Position numbers and translations under genes: made by a program. From Rahnella bruchi (lineage in GTDB: Bacteria > Pseudomonadota > Gammaproteobacteria > Enterobacterales > Enterobacteriaceae): DNA of 64,000 nucleotides. The stretch spans positions 186,001 through 250,000 of the forward strand of contig NZ_QZWI01000002.1 in NCBI RefSeq assembly GCF_003614975.1, given 5' to 3'. A model generated the notes under the pieces. That model worked only from the letters and a program-made list of their open reading frames with translations, was not told the DNA's origin and did no database searches. The first letter of the stretch is position 1. Each line of letters opens with the position of its first letter. Below are positions 53,293-62,320 of this stretch, piece by piece.

Positions 53293-54237
53293 ATGGATCC
53301 TCTTTCTGATGTGTTGTCGCTGCTCAAACCGCGCAGCTATATGTCCAAAGGTTTTGAAGCCGGTGGCGAATGGTCAGTGCAATTTCCTGATCATTATCAG
53401 TCGATAAAATGTAATGCGATTATCACCGGCGAATGCTGGCTGGCGGTTGATGGCGTGCCCGCAGCGGTCCATCTGCAAGCCGGTGACTGTTTTGTATTAC
53501 CGAGCGGTCGCCCGTTCCGGCTGGCCAGTGATTTAAGTATTCCTCCGGTCGATGCCGTGCCGATTTTCGAGCAGGCGCGTGATGGCGGAACCGTGTCCTG
53601 CAACGGCGGCAAAGATTTCTTTCTCACCGGCAGCCGTTTTGCAGTCAGCGGTGCAAACGCGCCAACCCTGCTGGCAATGTTGCCGCCGGTGGTGCATATC
53701 TCGAAAGAATCTGACAGGCAAAGTTTGCGCTGGGCAGTGGAATGTATGATGCAGGAACTGCGTGATGAACGGCCTGGCGGATTACTGATCGCTCAGCATA
53801 TGGCGCACATGATGCTGGTTCAGGCGCTGCGGATGCACGCCGATAATGTGCAGGACGATGAAGGCAGTGGCTGGTTTGCTGCGCTGGCCGATAAGCAGCT
53901 CTCAAAAGCCCTGAATGCGATGCATGAAAATCCGTCTCACCGCTGGACAGTCCAGACACTTGCTGAACGGGCGGGCATGTCGCGTTCTGTCTTCTCGCAG
54001 AAATTTAAGCTGGCCGTCGGCAGCGCGCCGCTGGAATACCTCACACGCTGGCGAATGTTGCTGGCCGGAGACCGGCTGGCAAACAGTAAAGAATCGGTAT
54101 CGGCCGTGGCCCTTTCGCTGGGCTATGAATCAGAAAGTGCTTTCAGTACGGCATTCAAACGCACATTAGGATGCTCGCCAAGGCAATACGGGCATAAAGA
54201 TGAGGCGGACGTAGAAAATACAGCAATCGCGGAGTGA
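53293..54237 (+). CDS. AraC-family transcriptional regulator
   Basis: A 314-residue regulator. The N-terminal cupin-like domain (about residues 10-170; QAGDCFVLPSGRPFRLASD) is the type seen in AraC_binding_2/cupin_6 proteins, and the C-terminal double helix-turn-helix covers about 215-300 (WTVQTLAERAGMSRSVFSQKF, then ALSLGYESESAFSTAFKRTLG). The 118-base gap to the divergent SDR gene holds both promoters. Such pairs commonly sense a small aromatic or reactive compound and turn on the neighbouring oxidoreductase. The inducer is unknown. Confidence 0.88.
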   Translation: MDPLSDVLSLLKPRSYMSKGFEAGGEWSVQFPDHYQSIKCNAIITGECWLAVDGVPAAVHLQAGDCFVLPSGRPFRLASDLSIPPVDAVPIFEQARDGGTVSCNGGKDFFLTGSRFAVSGANAPTLLAMLPPVVHISKESDRQSLRWAVECMMQELRDERPGGLLIAQHMAHMMLVQALRMHADNVQDDEGSGWFAALADKQLSKALNAMHENPSHRWTVQTLAERAGMSRSVFSQKFKLAVGSAPLEYLTRWRMLLAGDRLANSKESVSAVALSLGYESESAFSTAFKRTLGCSPRQYGHKDEADVENTAIAE

Positions 54238-54253
54238 GTCGAATTTCAGACAC

Positions 54254-54280
54254 AAAAAAAGCCGCTAATTGCTTAGCAGC
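54254..54280 (-). terminator. Terminator of tRNA-Ser copy 1
   Basis: On the minus strand GCTGCTAA and TTAGCGGC (one G-U) form a stem followed by seven T. Confidence 0.75.
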
Positions 54281-54296
54281 TTTAATGTGTTGTTTA

Positions 54297-54384
54297 TGGC
54301 GGAGGAGAAGAGATTCGAACTCTTGAATGGTTTCCCATCGCCGGTTTTCAAGACCGGTGCCTTCAGCCGCTCGGCCACCCCTCC
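54297..54384 (-). tRNA. serT: tRNA-Ser (UGA), copy 1
   Basis: An 88-base class II tRNA with encoded CCA end and a long variable arm. The acceptor GGAGGGG pairs with the 3' arm, the anticodon loop CTTGAAA gives UGA, and the T-loop has GTTCGAATC. It reads UCA-type serine codons. It has a TTGCAT/TATACT promoter of its own and lies first of two identical genes. E. coli has a single serT at this place next to yccA. Confidence 0.97.
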
Positions 54385-54430
54385 GTAAACAACAAGTACT
54401 TTGCGACATCAGTCGTTCAGTACGGGGCGT

Positions 54431-54458
54431 AGTATACAAGACAGAAAAAAAGATGCAA
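54431..54458 (-). promoter_or_regulatory. Promoter of tRNA-Ser copy 1
   Basis: On the minus strand TTGCAT (complement of 54453-54458), 16 bases, TATACT (complement of 54431-54436), followed by the GC-rich discriminator ACGCCCCG typical of stable-RNA genes. Confidence 0.7.
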
Positions 54459-54536
54459 ACATTATTTTCAGTCTAGTTTGTTGATTTTATGAGCATTTAA
54501 ATCACGTTCGCAAACATACGCATAAATTGCAGACAC

Positions 54537-54563
54537 AAAAAAAGCCGCTAATGACTTAGCAGC
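54537..54563 (-). terminator. Terminator of tRNA-Ser copy 2
   Basis: Same stem as in copy 1 (GCTGCTAA / TTAGCGGC on the minus strand) with a TGAC-complement loop and seven T. Confidence 0.75.
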
Positions 54564-54579
54564 TTTCTTGTGTTGTTTA

Positions 54580-54667
54580 TGGCGGAGGAGAAGAGATTCG
54601 AACTCTTGAATGGTTTCCCATCGCCGGTTTTCAAGACCGGTGCCTTCAGCCGCTCGGCCACCCCTCC
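54580..54667 (-). tRNA. serT: tRNA-Ser (UGA), copy 2
   Basis: The same 88-base tRNA as copy 1, with no difference seen over its length. It is driven by a separate promoter with TTTACA and TATAGT, so the duplication gives two independently transcribed genes. It stands 260 bases before yccA and reads away from it, as serT does in E. coli. Confidence 0.97.
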
Positions 54668-54679
54668 GCAACGAAGCGA

Positions 54680-54708
54680 ACTATAAACAGTGCCGATCCG
54701 CTTGTAAA
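54680..54708 (-). promoter_or_regulatory. Promoter of tRNA-Ser copy 2
   Basis: On the minus strand TTTACA (complement of 54703-54708), 17 bases, TATAGT (complement of 54680-54685). Sequence unlike the promoter of copy 1. The rest of the gap up to yccA holds nothing else clear. Confidence 0.7.
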
Positions 54709-54927
54709 GTCTGATTCGGTTTGTTTGCCTGAAAAACAGTCATTCGGCTTGCAAGCGGCGATTTAAGCATCATTTCGGTGATTTTGAAGTCAGGAAACCG
54801 CGCCCTGCCCGCCCTGAGCAGGTAAAGAAGGGTAAAACGTCTTTAATGACGCTCCGCAACTACTTACACTGCAACCTGTTTCTATTTTCACCGACTCCAA
54901 CTTTTTGTTAAGAGTGAGAATTTTATT

Positions 54928-55602
54928 ATGAACCGCATGGATCGTATCGTTGCATCTTCGTCATCATCACGCGCTGGCTCGCTGCTAAGCACGCACCGGG
55001 TGCTGCGTAATACTTATTTCCTGCTTGCGCTGACTTTGGGCGTTTCCGCGATCACTGCGACGGCAAGTACGGTTCTGAGATTGCCGTCTCCGGGCTTTCT
55101 GCTGACGATCGTCGGGTTTTATGGCCTGATGTTCCTGACCTACCGCACGGCGAACAGTCCGGCGGGTATTTTGTCTGCTTTCGCGCTGACCGGTTTTATG
55201 GGTTATACGCTCGGGCCGTTGCTGAGTTCACTCCTTTCTGTCGGCGCCGGTGACATCATTATGCTGGCGCTGGGCGGTACCGCGCTGGTGTTCTTCTGCT
55301 GTTCAGCCTACGTGCTGACCACGCGCAAAGACATGTCGTTCCTGTCCGGCATGATGATGGCAGGTTTTGTGGTGTTGCTGGTCGCGGTGATCGCTAACCT
55401 TTTCCTGCAAATTCCGGCGCTGTCACTGGCCATCAGTTGCCTGTTTATTTTGTTCTCTGCGGGCGCGATTTTGTGGGAAACCAGCAACATTATCCATGGC
55501 GGCGAAACCAACTATATTCGTGCGACCGTGAGCCTGTATGTCTCGCTGTACAACATCTTTGTCAGCCTGCTGAGCATTCTGGGTCTGTCATCACGTACCT
55601 GA
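54928..55602 (+). CDS. yccA: FtsH modulator YccA (Bax inhibitor-1 family)
   Basis: A 224-residue inner-membrane protein with seven spans of the Bax inhibitor-1 family. It matches E. coli YccA over its length ([43 protein letters not shown], the C-terminal [29 protein letters not shown]). E. coli YccA is a substrate and modulator of the FtsH protease and protects SecY under jamming. The start is the ATG at 54928 (a second ATG two codons later is as in E. coli). It is first of the conserved yccA-yccS block. Confidence 0.95.
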   Translation: MNRMDRIVASSSSSRAGSLLSTHRVLRNTYFLLALTLGVSAITATASTVLRLPSPGFLLTIVGFYGLMFLTYRTANSPAGILSAFALTGFMGYTLGPLLSSLLSVGAGDIIMLALGGTALVFFCCSAYVLTTRKDMSFLSGMMMAGFVVLLVAVIANLFLQIPALSLAISCLFILFSAGAILWETSNIIHGGETNYIRATVSLYVSLYNIFVSLLSILGLSSRT

Positions 55603-55622
55603 TAATACGTGAAATGAATTGC

Positions 55623-55651
55623 AGCCCCGCCATCGTGCGGGGCTTTTTATT
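55623..55651 (+). terminator. Terminator of yccA
   Basis: AGCCCCGC and GCGGGGCT form a perfect 8-bp stem, then TTTTATTTT. Located 20 bases after the stop. Confidence 0.85.
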
Positions 55652-55709
55652 TTGTCTGACCGCTGTTTTTGTTAAACTGATCCCCGCATTTTTACGGGTT
55701 TGAGGTTGT

Positions 55710-56039
55710 ATGCTGGAGTTTGAAGGACAGATTATTGAAACCGACGCTCAGGGTTACCTGAAAAACAGTCAGGAGTGGCGGGAAGGTATGGCGCCCCTGC
55801 TGGCAGAAGAAGAAGGTATTGATCTCACCGACGCCCACTGGGAAGTCGTACGCTTTGTGCGCGAGTTTTATCTCGAATTTAATACGTCGCCTGCCGTGCG
55901 CATGCTGGTAAAAGCGATGGCGCAAAAATATGGCGAAGAGAAAGGCAACAGCCGCTATCTGTTCCGGCTGTTCCCGAAAGGCCCGGCCAAACAGGCAACC
56001 AAAATTGCCGGTCTGCCAAAGCCGGTGAAGTGTTTGTAA
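55710..56039 (+). CDS. tusE: tRNA 2-thiouridine synthesis sulfurtransferase TusE
   Basis: A 109-residue protein of the DsrC family that takes sulfur from TusBCD and passes it to MnmA for 2-thiouridine in tRNA wobble positions. Matching features: [12 protein letters not shown] near residue 12, the helical middle ending [17 protein letters not shown], and the C-terminal KPVKCL with the sulfur-carrying cysteine as penultimate residue. Length and place beside yccA match E. coli. The ATG is at 55710; it is convergent with acyP. Confidence 0.95.
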   Translation: MLEFEGQIIETDAQGYLKNSQEWREGMAPLLAEEEGIDLTDAHWEVVRFVREFYLEFNTSPAVRMLVKAMAQKYGEEKGNSRYLFRLFPKGPAKQATKIAGLPKPVKCL

Positions 56040-56045
56040 ACACCT

Positions 56046-56324
56046 TCAGTATTTGATTTTAAAATCGCTGTAGTGGCCGGGTGCGGTCGGCTCACTGAGC
56101 ACGCGATCCACCCGTGCATGCTTTGGCCCGCCCTGTTTTAACCAGGCCAGAAGCTGATCGACTTTCTCCTGTTCCCCGCACGCCACGACTTCAACGCTGC
56201 CATCCTCGAGATTTCTCGCGTAACCGGTCAAACCTAAACCGGTTGCCTGATGTTGGGTCGCAAAACGAAAACCCACGCCCTGCACCATGCCGTACACATA
56301 GGCGGCTATACTGACTGTTGCCAT
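56046..56324 (-). CDS. acyP: Acylphosphatase
   Basis: A 92-residue acylphosphatase that splits acyl phosphates. The conserved [15 protein letters not shown] (with the catalytic Arg near residue 18) and [17 protein letters not shown] (Asn near 37) are both present, and the ferredoxin-like fold length is right. GGAGAG precedes the ATG at 56324; an upstream start at 56381 is not supported. It lies between tusE and rlmI, as in E. coli (yccX), and its promoter region overlaps the rlmI leader on the other strand. Confidence 0.94.
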   Translation of the reverse strand: MATVSIAAYVYGMVQGVGFRFATQHQATGLGLTGYARNLEDGSVEVVACGEQEKVDQLLAWLKQGGPKHARVDRVLSEPTAPGHYSDFKIKY

Positions 56325-56422
56325 AATTTTCTCTCCGTTAGCGGTATGGTTCGTTGCAATTTCACCTGCATGACCGGACAATGTCGCTCTTTTTTGTCTC
56401 CGAACCGACAGAACCTAATTTT

Positions 56423-57616
56423 ATGACTGCACGTTTAATTCTGGCCAAAGGCCGTGAAAAATCTCTTCTCCGCCGCCACCCGTGGGTATTTTCCGGCGCG
56501 GTACACCGTGTCGAAGGTAAAGCCAATTCCGGCGAGACTATAGATATTGTAGACAGTCAGGGAAAATGGCTGGCACGCGGTGCTTATTCACCGTCTTCTC
56601 AGATCCGTGCGCGTGTCTGGACGTTTAAGCAAGATGAAGACATCGACATCGAATTCTTCATCCGCCGTCTGCAACAGGCACAAAACTGGCGTGATTATAT
56701 CTCTAAGCGCGACGGGCTTGATGGTTACCGCCTGATTGCCGGTGAATCTGACTGTCTGCCGGGTATCACCATCGACCGTTTCCAGAATTTCCTGGTGCTG
56801 CAGTTGCTTTCTGCCGGTGCCGAATATCAGCGAGCGCCGCTGATTGCTGCGCTGCAACATTGCTATCCGGAATGCGCAATCTGGGACCGTTCCGACGTTG
56901 CCGTGCGTAAAAAAGAAGGTCTGGAGCTGACTCAGGGACATGTGGTCGGCGATGAGCCGCCAGCCCTGCTGCCAATTCAGGAACACGGCATGAGCCTGCT
57001 GGTGGATATTAAAGAAGGCCATAAAACCGGTTTCTATCTCGACCAGCGTGACAGCCGCCTTGCCGCACGCAATTACGCCGCTGGCCGTAATGTATTGAAC
57101 TGTTTCTCTTATACCGGCGCTTTCGCGGTGTCTGCACTGATGGGCGGTTGTACCAAAGTCACCAACGTGGATACCTCACAGGCGGCGCTTGACGTGGCAC
57201 GTCAGAACGTTGAGCTGAATAAGCTGGATCTGTCTAAAACCGAGTTCGTGCGTGAAGACGTGTTCCAGCTGCTGCGCAAATACCGCACTGAAGGCAAGCA
57301 GTTCGACATGATTGTGATGGATCCGCCGAAATTCGTTGAGAATAAAAATCAGCTGGCGAGCGCCTGTCGTGGCTACAAAGATATCAATATGCTGGCGCTG
57401 CAACTGCTGCGTCCGGGCGGGATCCTGCTGAGCTTCTCCTGTTCCGGCTTGCTGCCCACTGACTTGTTCCAGAAAATTCTGGCCGATGCCGCGCTTGATG
57501 CCGGTCGCGAAATTCAGTTCGTTGAGCAGTTCCGTCAGGCCGCCGACCATCCGGTGACCGGCGCTTATCCGGAAGGCCTGTATCTGAAAGGTTTCGCTTG
57601 TCTGGTGATGAACTGA
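56423..57616 (+). CDS. rlmI: 23S rRNA m5C1962 methyltransferase RlmI
   Basis: A 397-residue methyltransferase with an N-terminal PUA domain (about 1-75; [21 protein letters not shown]), a middle domain ([21 protein letters not shown]) and the SAM-binding Rossmann fold ([18 protein letters not shown], then VMDPPKF near residue 305 and FSCSG with the catalytic Cys). It follows E. coli RlmI in nearly every segment. I chose the ATG at 56423; an in-frame start at 56354 would add 23 residues lacking in E. coli. Confidence 0.95.
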   Translation: MTARLILAKGREKSLLRRHPWVFSGAVHRVEGKANSGETIDIVDSQGKWLARGAYSPSSQIRARVWTFKQDEDIDIEFFIRRLQQAQNWRDYISKRDGLDGYRLIAGESDCLPGITIDRFQNFLVLQLLSAGAEYQRAPLIAALQHCYPECAIWDRSDVAVRKKEGLELTQGHVVGDEPPALLPIQEHGMSLLVDIKEGHKTGFYLDQRDSRLAARNYAAGRNVLNCFSYTGAFAVSALMGGCTKVTNVDTSQAALDVARQNVELNKLDLSKTEFVREDVFQLLRKYRTEGKQFDMIVMDPPKFVENKNQLASACRGYKDINMLALQLLRPGGILLSFSCSGLLPTDLFQKILADAALDAGREIQFVEQFRQAADHPVTGAYPEGLYLKGFACLVMN

Positions 57617-57693
57617 AAATGGTCTGACTGAGTAAGCACGGCGTGCTGCGATGCGATACGCCGTCGAATTTTTAGCAGAAAGAGCGGTCATAA

Positions 57694-57721
57694 CTTGAAA
57701 TAGCGCGTTTTATCTCCATAT
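57694..57721 (+). promoter_or_regulatory. Probable heat-shock (sigma32) promoter of hspQ
   Basis: CTTGAAA at 57694-57700, 13 bases, CTCCATAT at 57714-57721. This fits the sigma32 pattern (CTTGAA and CCCCATNT with 13-17 spacing) and hspQ is a known heat-shock gene in E. coli. Confidence 0.65.
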
Positions 57722-57752
57722 AGAGATCAATGAATTATTTTGGGAGGTGACT

Positions 57753-58070
57753 ATGATTGCCAGTAAATTCGGTATCGGCCAGCAGGTTCGCCACAGACTG
57801 TTAGGTTACTTAGGTGTGGTGATTGATGTCGATGCGGAGTATTCGCTCGAAAAGCCCGGTGTTGATGATGTCGCCGCTGACGATATCATGCGCACCGCTC
57901 CCTGGTATCACGTTGTGATGGAAGACGAAGAAGGCCAGCCGGTGCATACCTATCTGGCAGAGATTCAGATTGATCACGAAGCCGCGCGTTCTCATCCGGA
58001 ACAAACGTCTCTGGATGACCTGGCCGAATCTATCCGCAGCCAGCTTCAGGCGCCGCGTCTGCGTAACTGA
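57753..58070 (+). CDS. hspQ: Heat-shock protein HspQ (DnaA degradation, Clp enhancer)
   Basis: A 105-residue protein matching E. coli HspQ/Ycc[27 protein letters not shown] at the start, [22 protein letters not shown] in the middle, QLQAPRLRN at the end. HspQ is a hexameric heat-shock protein that affects Clp/Lon-type proteolysis of DnaA and other targets. I chose the ATG at 57753 after GGGAGG; a GTG two codons earlier is possible. A sigma32-like promoter lies about 30-60 bases upstream. Confidence 0.94.
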   Translation: MIASKFGIGQQVRHRLLGYLGVVIDVDAEYSLEKPGVDDVAADDIMRTAPWYHVVMEDEEGQPVHTYLAEIQIDHEAARSHPEQTSLDDLAESIRSQLQAPRLRN

Positions 58071-58100
58071 GTCAAATCCCGCAGGACGCCTTTAAACATT

Positions 58101-58129
58101 AAAAACCGGCTTCGATGGCCGGTTTTTTT
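58101..58129. terminator. Bidirectional terminator between hspQ and yccU
   Basis: AAAAACCGGC and GCCGGTTTTTTT around a TTCGATG loop: a perfect stem with A and T runs, serving both convergent genes. Confidence 0.85.
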
Positions 58130-58169
58130 ATTACCTGATTTTGACGCAGATAGCTGTTTGGGATCCCGA

Positions 58170-58583
58170 TTACTTTTCCATTCCCAAACGCGGAATTTCA
58201 ATTTTCGGACAACGATCCATCACCACTTTTAATCCGGCCTCTTTCGCCAGCACGGCCGCCTGTTCATTGATTATGTCTAACTGGAGCCACAGCACTTTGG
58301 CTTTAATGGCAATCGCTTCCTGCGCCACACCATAAGCGGCATCGACATTACGAAATACATCGACCATATCCACCGGATGAGGAATTTCAGCCAGTGAACC
58401 ATAAGCTTTTTGTCCCAGTAATTCCTTCCCAGCGAGCTTCGGACTGACCGGGATCACCTCATAGCCCTGAGAAAGTAAATACGCCATTACGCCGTAGCTC
58501 GGACGGCCCGGATTGTCACTGGCACCTACCAATGCGATGGTTTTCACTTCCTCAAGAATCTTGCGAATATCATTATCTTGCAC
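58170..58583 (-). CDS. yccU: CoA-binding domain protein YccU
   Basis: A 137-residue cytoplasmic protein with the CoA-binding Rossmann fold of the succinyl-CoA synthetase alpha type: KTIALVGASDNPGRPSYGVMAYL near residue 14-36 (the GASDxPxRPSxGV loop) and CPKIEIPRLG near the end. It matches E. coli YccU; its exact role is not established, though a link to CoA-dependent metabolism is assumed. A GTG start at 58583 with AAGGAGA eight bases upstream fits best. It faces hspQ across a terminator. Confidence 0.92.
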   Translation of the reverse strand: MQDNDIRKILEEVKTIALVGASDNPGRPSYGVMAYLLSQGYEVIPVSPKLAGKELLGQKAYGSLAEIPHPVDMVDVFRNVDAAYGVAQEAIAIKAKVLWLQLDIINEQAAVLAKEAGLKVVMDRCPKIEIPRLGMEK

Positions 58584-58772
58584 GGGATTATCTCCTTTTA
58601 CCTGTATTCGTTAAGTGTAACGCAGGCTGGCTATTCCGACAGCCTGTGGTTCAAAAAGGCGACATACCTCACCCGGATAGTGTTAATTAAAAACATTTTG
58701 TAAAACTTTGACACATTATCACCATTGCTGAATAATAGACGATGAGCAATTTGGTATCCGGGGAGAAGAAGA

Positions 58773-59423
58773 ATGAAAGTCTGTCATGCGCTGGTCGCAT
58801 TAGCGAGTCTCAGCCTGATGGCGTCAGCTTCGGCGACCTCACTTAAACTGTCCCCAGACGTTGACGTTCTGGTGATCGACGGTAAACAAATGTCTGGCGC
58901 AATTCTTAAAGGCGCGGACAGCCTCGAGCTCGACGGCGGTCAGCATCAGATCCTGTTTCAGGTCAGCAAGAATCTCCGTAGCGGCGTAACGCCGATGTAT
59001 CACTCCCCTGCCCTTATCGTAACGTTCAATGCCAAAAGCAATCGCTCCGTTTCCTTCGTCCTGCCCAAACTGAGCAACGAAACCGAGGCGACACAATTTA
59101 ACAAGCAGATGAACTATCAGCTGGTTGATGAACAGGGTCGGCAGATACCGACGCAGCGTGATGTTCTGAATATGTTTAATCCCGTGCACACCGCTGACGC
59201 TGAAAAATTGATGATGACGTACAATTTGTCCGGCGCACGTGCGGCAGTTCCTTCATTTGCAAAAGGGGCGACGGATAAAAAATCGGCACTTGCCCAGGGT
59301 ACACCATCGCAAATTTCAATCGCTTATCTCCACCCGCTCTGGACTCGCCTGGCAGCAAACGCCAGCTTCGAACAATTTCTGCTCTGGTTTAAACTGCCCG
59401 GTGAACAAGAGCAGACCTCGTAA
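58773..59423 (+). CDS. yccT: DUF2057 protein YccT
   Basis: A 216-residue exported protein. The signal peptide (MKVCHALVALASLSLMASASA) should be cut after ASA, leaving a small beta-rich protein of the UPF0319/DUF2057 family, matching E. coli YccT. YccT has been described as a periplasmic factor that slows curli subunit assembly. GGGGAGAAG precedes the ATG. It lies between yccU and mgsA as in E. coli, with the ordinary spacing. Confidence 0.9.
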   Translation: MKVCHALVALASLSLMASASATSLKLSPDVDVLVIDGKQMSGAILKGADSLELDGGQHQILFQVSKNLRSGVTPMYHSPALIVTFNAKSNRSVSFVLPKLSNETEATQFNKQMNYQLVDEQGRQIPTQRDVLNMFNPVHTADAEKLMMTYNLSGARAAVPSFAKGATDKKSALAQGTPSQISIAYLHPLWTRLAANASFEQFLLWFKLPGEQEQTS

Positions 59424-59537
59424 TTTAATCTGCGTCACGCATTCTTTCTCTTAACGCCGAATTATTGCCCCCGCTCTATGCAGTAAAACGGAGTTTCAGT
59501 ATTCTGTGATCCACTCTTACTTCGCGTTGAAGGGAAT

Positions 59538-60002
59538 TTGATGGAATACACGACCCGTACGATCGCAAAACAAAAACATATTGCTTTGGTCGCGCATGAC
59601 CACTGTAAAAATACCCTGATGAAATGGGTCGACAAAAATATCGCCGAACTCTCAAAACATACTCTCTACGCCACCGGTACCACCGGTAATCTGGTGCAGC
59701 GAAATACCGGCATCAATGTAAAAAGTATGCTGAGCGGCCCGATGGGTGGTGATCAGCAGGTGGGTGCGATGATTGCCGAAGGCAAAATCGATTTACTGAT
59801 TTTCCTGTGGGATCCCCTGAATGCGGTTCCGCATGATCCTGATGTTAAAGCCCTGCTGCGTCTGGCAACCGTGTGGAATATTCCGGTGGCGACTAACGTG
59901 GCAACCGCGGATTTCCTGATCAACTCCCCGATGTTCCAGTCTGAAATCGAAATCGTTATTCCCGACTATCAACGCTATTTATGGTCGCGCCTGAAAGAGT
60001 GA
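59538..60002 (+). CDS. mgsA: Methylglyoxal synthase
   Basis: A 154-residue enzyme turning dihydroxyacetone phosphate to methylglyoxal and phosphate, a bypass of lower glycolysis when phosphate is short. It shows [19 protein letters not shown] near the start (the second HD pair), [14 protein letters not shown] at about 50-63 and [19 protein letters not shown] with the catalytic aspartate near 76, and the C-terminal arginine-rich tail. Length equals E. coli MgsA. GAAGGGAAT precedes the ATG; it faces helD across a terminator. Confidence 0.96.
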   Translation: MMEYTTRTIAKQKHIALVAHDHCKNTLMKWVDKNIAELSKHTLYATGTTGNLVQRNTGINVKSMLSGPMGGDQQVGAMIAEGKIDLLIFLWDPLNAVPHDPDVKALLRLATVWNIPVATNVATADFLINSPMFQSEIEIVIPDYQRYLWSRLKE

Positions 60003-60043
60003 TTTAAAGACTCGCACTGTTAAATGTTAATTAGCAGAAAAGT

Positions 60044-60067
60044 AAAACCCGGCCATTGCCGGGTTTG
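60044..60067. terminator. Bidirectional terminator between mgsA and helD
   Basis: AAACCCGGC, loop CATT, GCCGGGTTT. Perfect 9-bp stem between convergent genes. Confidence 0.8.
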
Positions 60068-60072
60068 TCATT

Positions 60073-62127
60073 TCAGGGTTTACGCTGCGCCGGAACGCCA
60101 ATGTCTTCCAGCTGCTCCACAAATACCGACGGACGCTCTTTATCCTGCATCAGCCAGACCTGATGCTTTGCCCGCGTCATGGCCACATACAGTAAACGCC
60201 GTTCCTCAGCATCCATAAAGTCCTCCGGTTCCGGAAGCAGAACTTCTTCCAGCAGGGACTCCCGCGCTGCAGCAGGGAAACCATCATTCCCTTCATGCAG
60301 ACCGACGATAATCACGTATTCCGCCTGCTGCCCTTTGCTGGCATGAATGGTCATGAATTCGAGATTGAGTTTTGGCCAACGCGTTGCGGCTTTTTCCAGA
60401 ATTTGCGGTCTCAGATGGTGATAACGCGCCAGTACCAAAATTCGCTCGTCAGAAGTGACATATCCGCTGAGCTTATCCAGCAGTTTTTCCATCTGATCCT
60501 CAGGCAGGATCACCACGTTCTTCTTATTGCCTTTGGTCAGACTGTTCAGCGGTTTTTTTAGCTGATAAGGGTTTTGCTGGACAAACTTATTGGCAATCTC
60601 ACCGATGCGATCGTTGAACCGGTAAGTAGTATCCAGCTCGCATTGCGCCCCTTCGCCAAAGTTTGTGGCAAAAGCGGTGGTCAGCGAAAGTTCCGCCCCG
60701 CTGAATCGGTAAATCGCCTGCCAGTCATCCCCTACAGCGAATAAACTGGTGTGCTTATTAAGCTTACGTAACGCCGAGAGCAGAAGCGCGCGCTGTGGCG
60801 AGATATCCTGAAATTCATCAACCAGAATGTGTTTCCACGGACTGACGAAACGGCCTTTTTCCAGAATATTGACCGCCTGATGAATAAGCCCCGAAAAATC
60901 CACTGCGCCTTCATCTTTGAGCGCGATTTTCCAGGCTTTCAATAGCGGTGCCATCAGACGAATGCGTTTCGTGAACAGATCTTTGACTTCTTCAGGCGCA
61001 CTTTCAATCATTTCTGCCTGACTGCCACCGTGCATGCGCATCAGGCTGAGCCAGCGCTCAAGACGGCTGCCCAGCCGTTCAGCCAGCGATTTGTTTTTCC
61101 AGTAATCACCGTCAGGCACCGTCCATTCCAGCTCGTCGGTCATCCATTGCCGCCAACCGCTGGCCTGTACTTTTTTCTCCGCACACTGTTGCTGCCAGGT
61201 TTTGATCAGCAGACTGCGGCGCGCTTTTGCATCCGTTTCGAGTTTGCTTATCTTCGGCGCTTTCTTGCTGCCTTCCTGAATGATTTGAAGCGCCAGCGCA
61301 TGGAAAGTTTTAGCTTTAATTCCGTCAGTATGCAGCCGTTCTTTGATGCGGGTATTCATTTCATCCGCAGCCTGGCGCCCGAATGCCAGCAAAAGAATTT
61401 GCTCAGGAAGCGCCTCCTGACGGCGTAACAACCAGCCTGCACGTGCCACCAGTACGGATGTTTTACCGCTACCGGCACCCGCCAGAACCAGAACGGAATC
61501 TTCACCGTTGACCACGGCGCGACACTGACTCTCGTTAAGTGGCGAGACTTCGACGGTATCGAAAAAATCGCGATTGTCTGCGATCACCCGTTCGGTCCAG
61601 GTAAGATTACGCTGCGTCACGCTGCGCTTGCCCTGCTCCAGCCAGCGAAGGCAGGTCTGGTAATCGTCACGGCAATTGTCAAAATCATTGAGGCGTTCTA
61701 CAGGCACCGGAACCGCTGAAAAGGCTTCCTGAATATCTTTTTGTACATCCGCTAAATCAACCCGTTTGAACCATTTATCCTGCTGCTCAATCTGAGTGAT
61801 CTTCTCGATTTGTCCATGCAATACACCGGCGCTGACCCCGCTCATCTCCTGACTCCAGGTCTGCCAGATATTGAGGAGGTAGTGATAAAACCGCTGAGTT
61901 TCCTGCCATTCGGTGCCGTGAAGCCGCACAACTTTCTGTTCCGGCAACTCAAACTCAAGCTCGCCCCAGACGATGCCGCGCTTACAGCGGATCTGGATAA
62001 GCTGATTAAAAGGGATCAGGTAGTGATGTTTATCGCCACTGACTTCCACGCCCGCATTAAGCAGACGCACCCGGTTATAAGGATGCTGCGCCAGATGTTT
62101 CCCGAATGAGGTCGATTTCAATTCCAT
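60073..62127 (-). CDS. helD: DNA helicase IV
   Basis: A 684-residue superfamily 1 helicase of the UvrD/Rep type, 3'-5'. Walker A VLAGAGSGKTSVLVARA near residue 220, motif Ia FGRQAADEM, the DEXX-box VDEFQDISP near 432, GDDWQAIYRF, and the late VTIHASKGQQAEYV and RLLYVAMTRAKHQVWL motifs are all present. The N-terminal zinc-finger-like region matches E. coli HelD. It acts in recombination and repair. The ATG is at 62127; it is divergent from yccF with a 193-base gap. Confidence 0.95.
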   Translation of the reverse strand: MELKSTSFGKHLAQHPYNRVRLLNAGVEVSGDKHHYLIPFNQLIQIRCKRGIVWGELEFELPEQKVVRLHGTEWQETQRFYHYLLNIWQTWSQEMSGVSAGVLHGQIEKITQIEQQDKWFKRVDLADVQKDIQEAFSAVPVPVERLNDFDNCRDDYQTCLRWLEQGKRSVTQRNLTWTERVIADNRDFFDTVEVSPLNESQCRAVVNGEDSVLVLAGAGSGKTSVLVARAGWLLRRQEALPEQILLLAFGRQAADEMNTRIKERLHTDGIKAKTFHALALQIIQEGSKKAPKISKLETDAKARRSLLIKTWQQQCAEKKVQASGWRQWMTDELEWTVPDGDYWKNKSLAERLGSRLERWLSLMRMHGGSQAEMIESAPEEVKDLFTKRIRLMAPLLKAWKIALKDEGAVDFSGLIHQAVNILEKGRFVSPWKHILVDEFQDISPQRALLLSALRKLNKHTSLFAVGDDWQAIYRFSGAELSLTTAFATNFGEGAQCELDTTYRFNDRIGEIANKFVQQNPYQLKKPLNSLTKGNKKNVVILPEDQMEKLLDKLSGYVTSDERILVLARYHHLRPQILEKAATRWPKLNLEFMTIHASKGQQAEYVIIVGLHEGNDGFPAAARESLLEEVLLPEPEDFMDAEERRLLYVAMTRAKHQVWLMQDKERPSVFVEQLEDIGVPAQRKP

Positions 62128-62320
62128 ATCATCACACCGTGTTTTCTCTAAATTCCTGACGGAAAGGTAATGTTTATTATTTTACATGCAAGTGTATTTC
62201 AGAGTTTACCTTTGATAAGCGCAGGCGATCCACGTTACAAAACAGAGTAGAATAAGAGGTATGTTTCATTTAGGGAAACATGAAATCTTTTAACTTTTAA
62301 TACCTTCGGGAAGATCAGAC

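Larger units (their letters stand above)
54247..54384 (-). repeat. 138-base direct repeat holding tRNA-Ser, copy 1
   Basis: This stretch and 54530-54667 are direct copies, offset by 283 bases. I count four mismatches, all outside the tRNA (two beside the terminator loop, two just after it). The repeat includes the tRNA gene and its 3' terminator but not the promoters. Confidence 0.85.
54530..54667 (-). repeat. 138-base direct repeat holding tRNA-Ser, copy 2
   Basis: Second member of the duplication described at 54247-54384. The two copies share the tRNA and the terminator; the promoter regions differ. Confidence 0.85.

Noticed and set aside
54297..54667. The second tRNA-Ser copy as an attachment-site remnant of a prophage
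   Set aside because: The repeats are complete tRNA genes including terminators, and the 283-base offset leaves no room for mobile genes; duplication is the simpler view.
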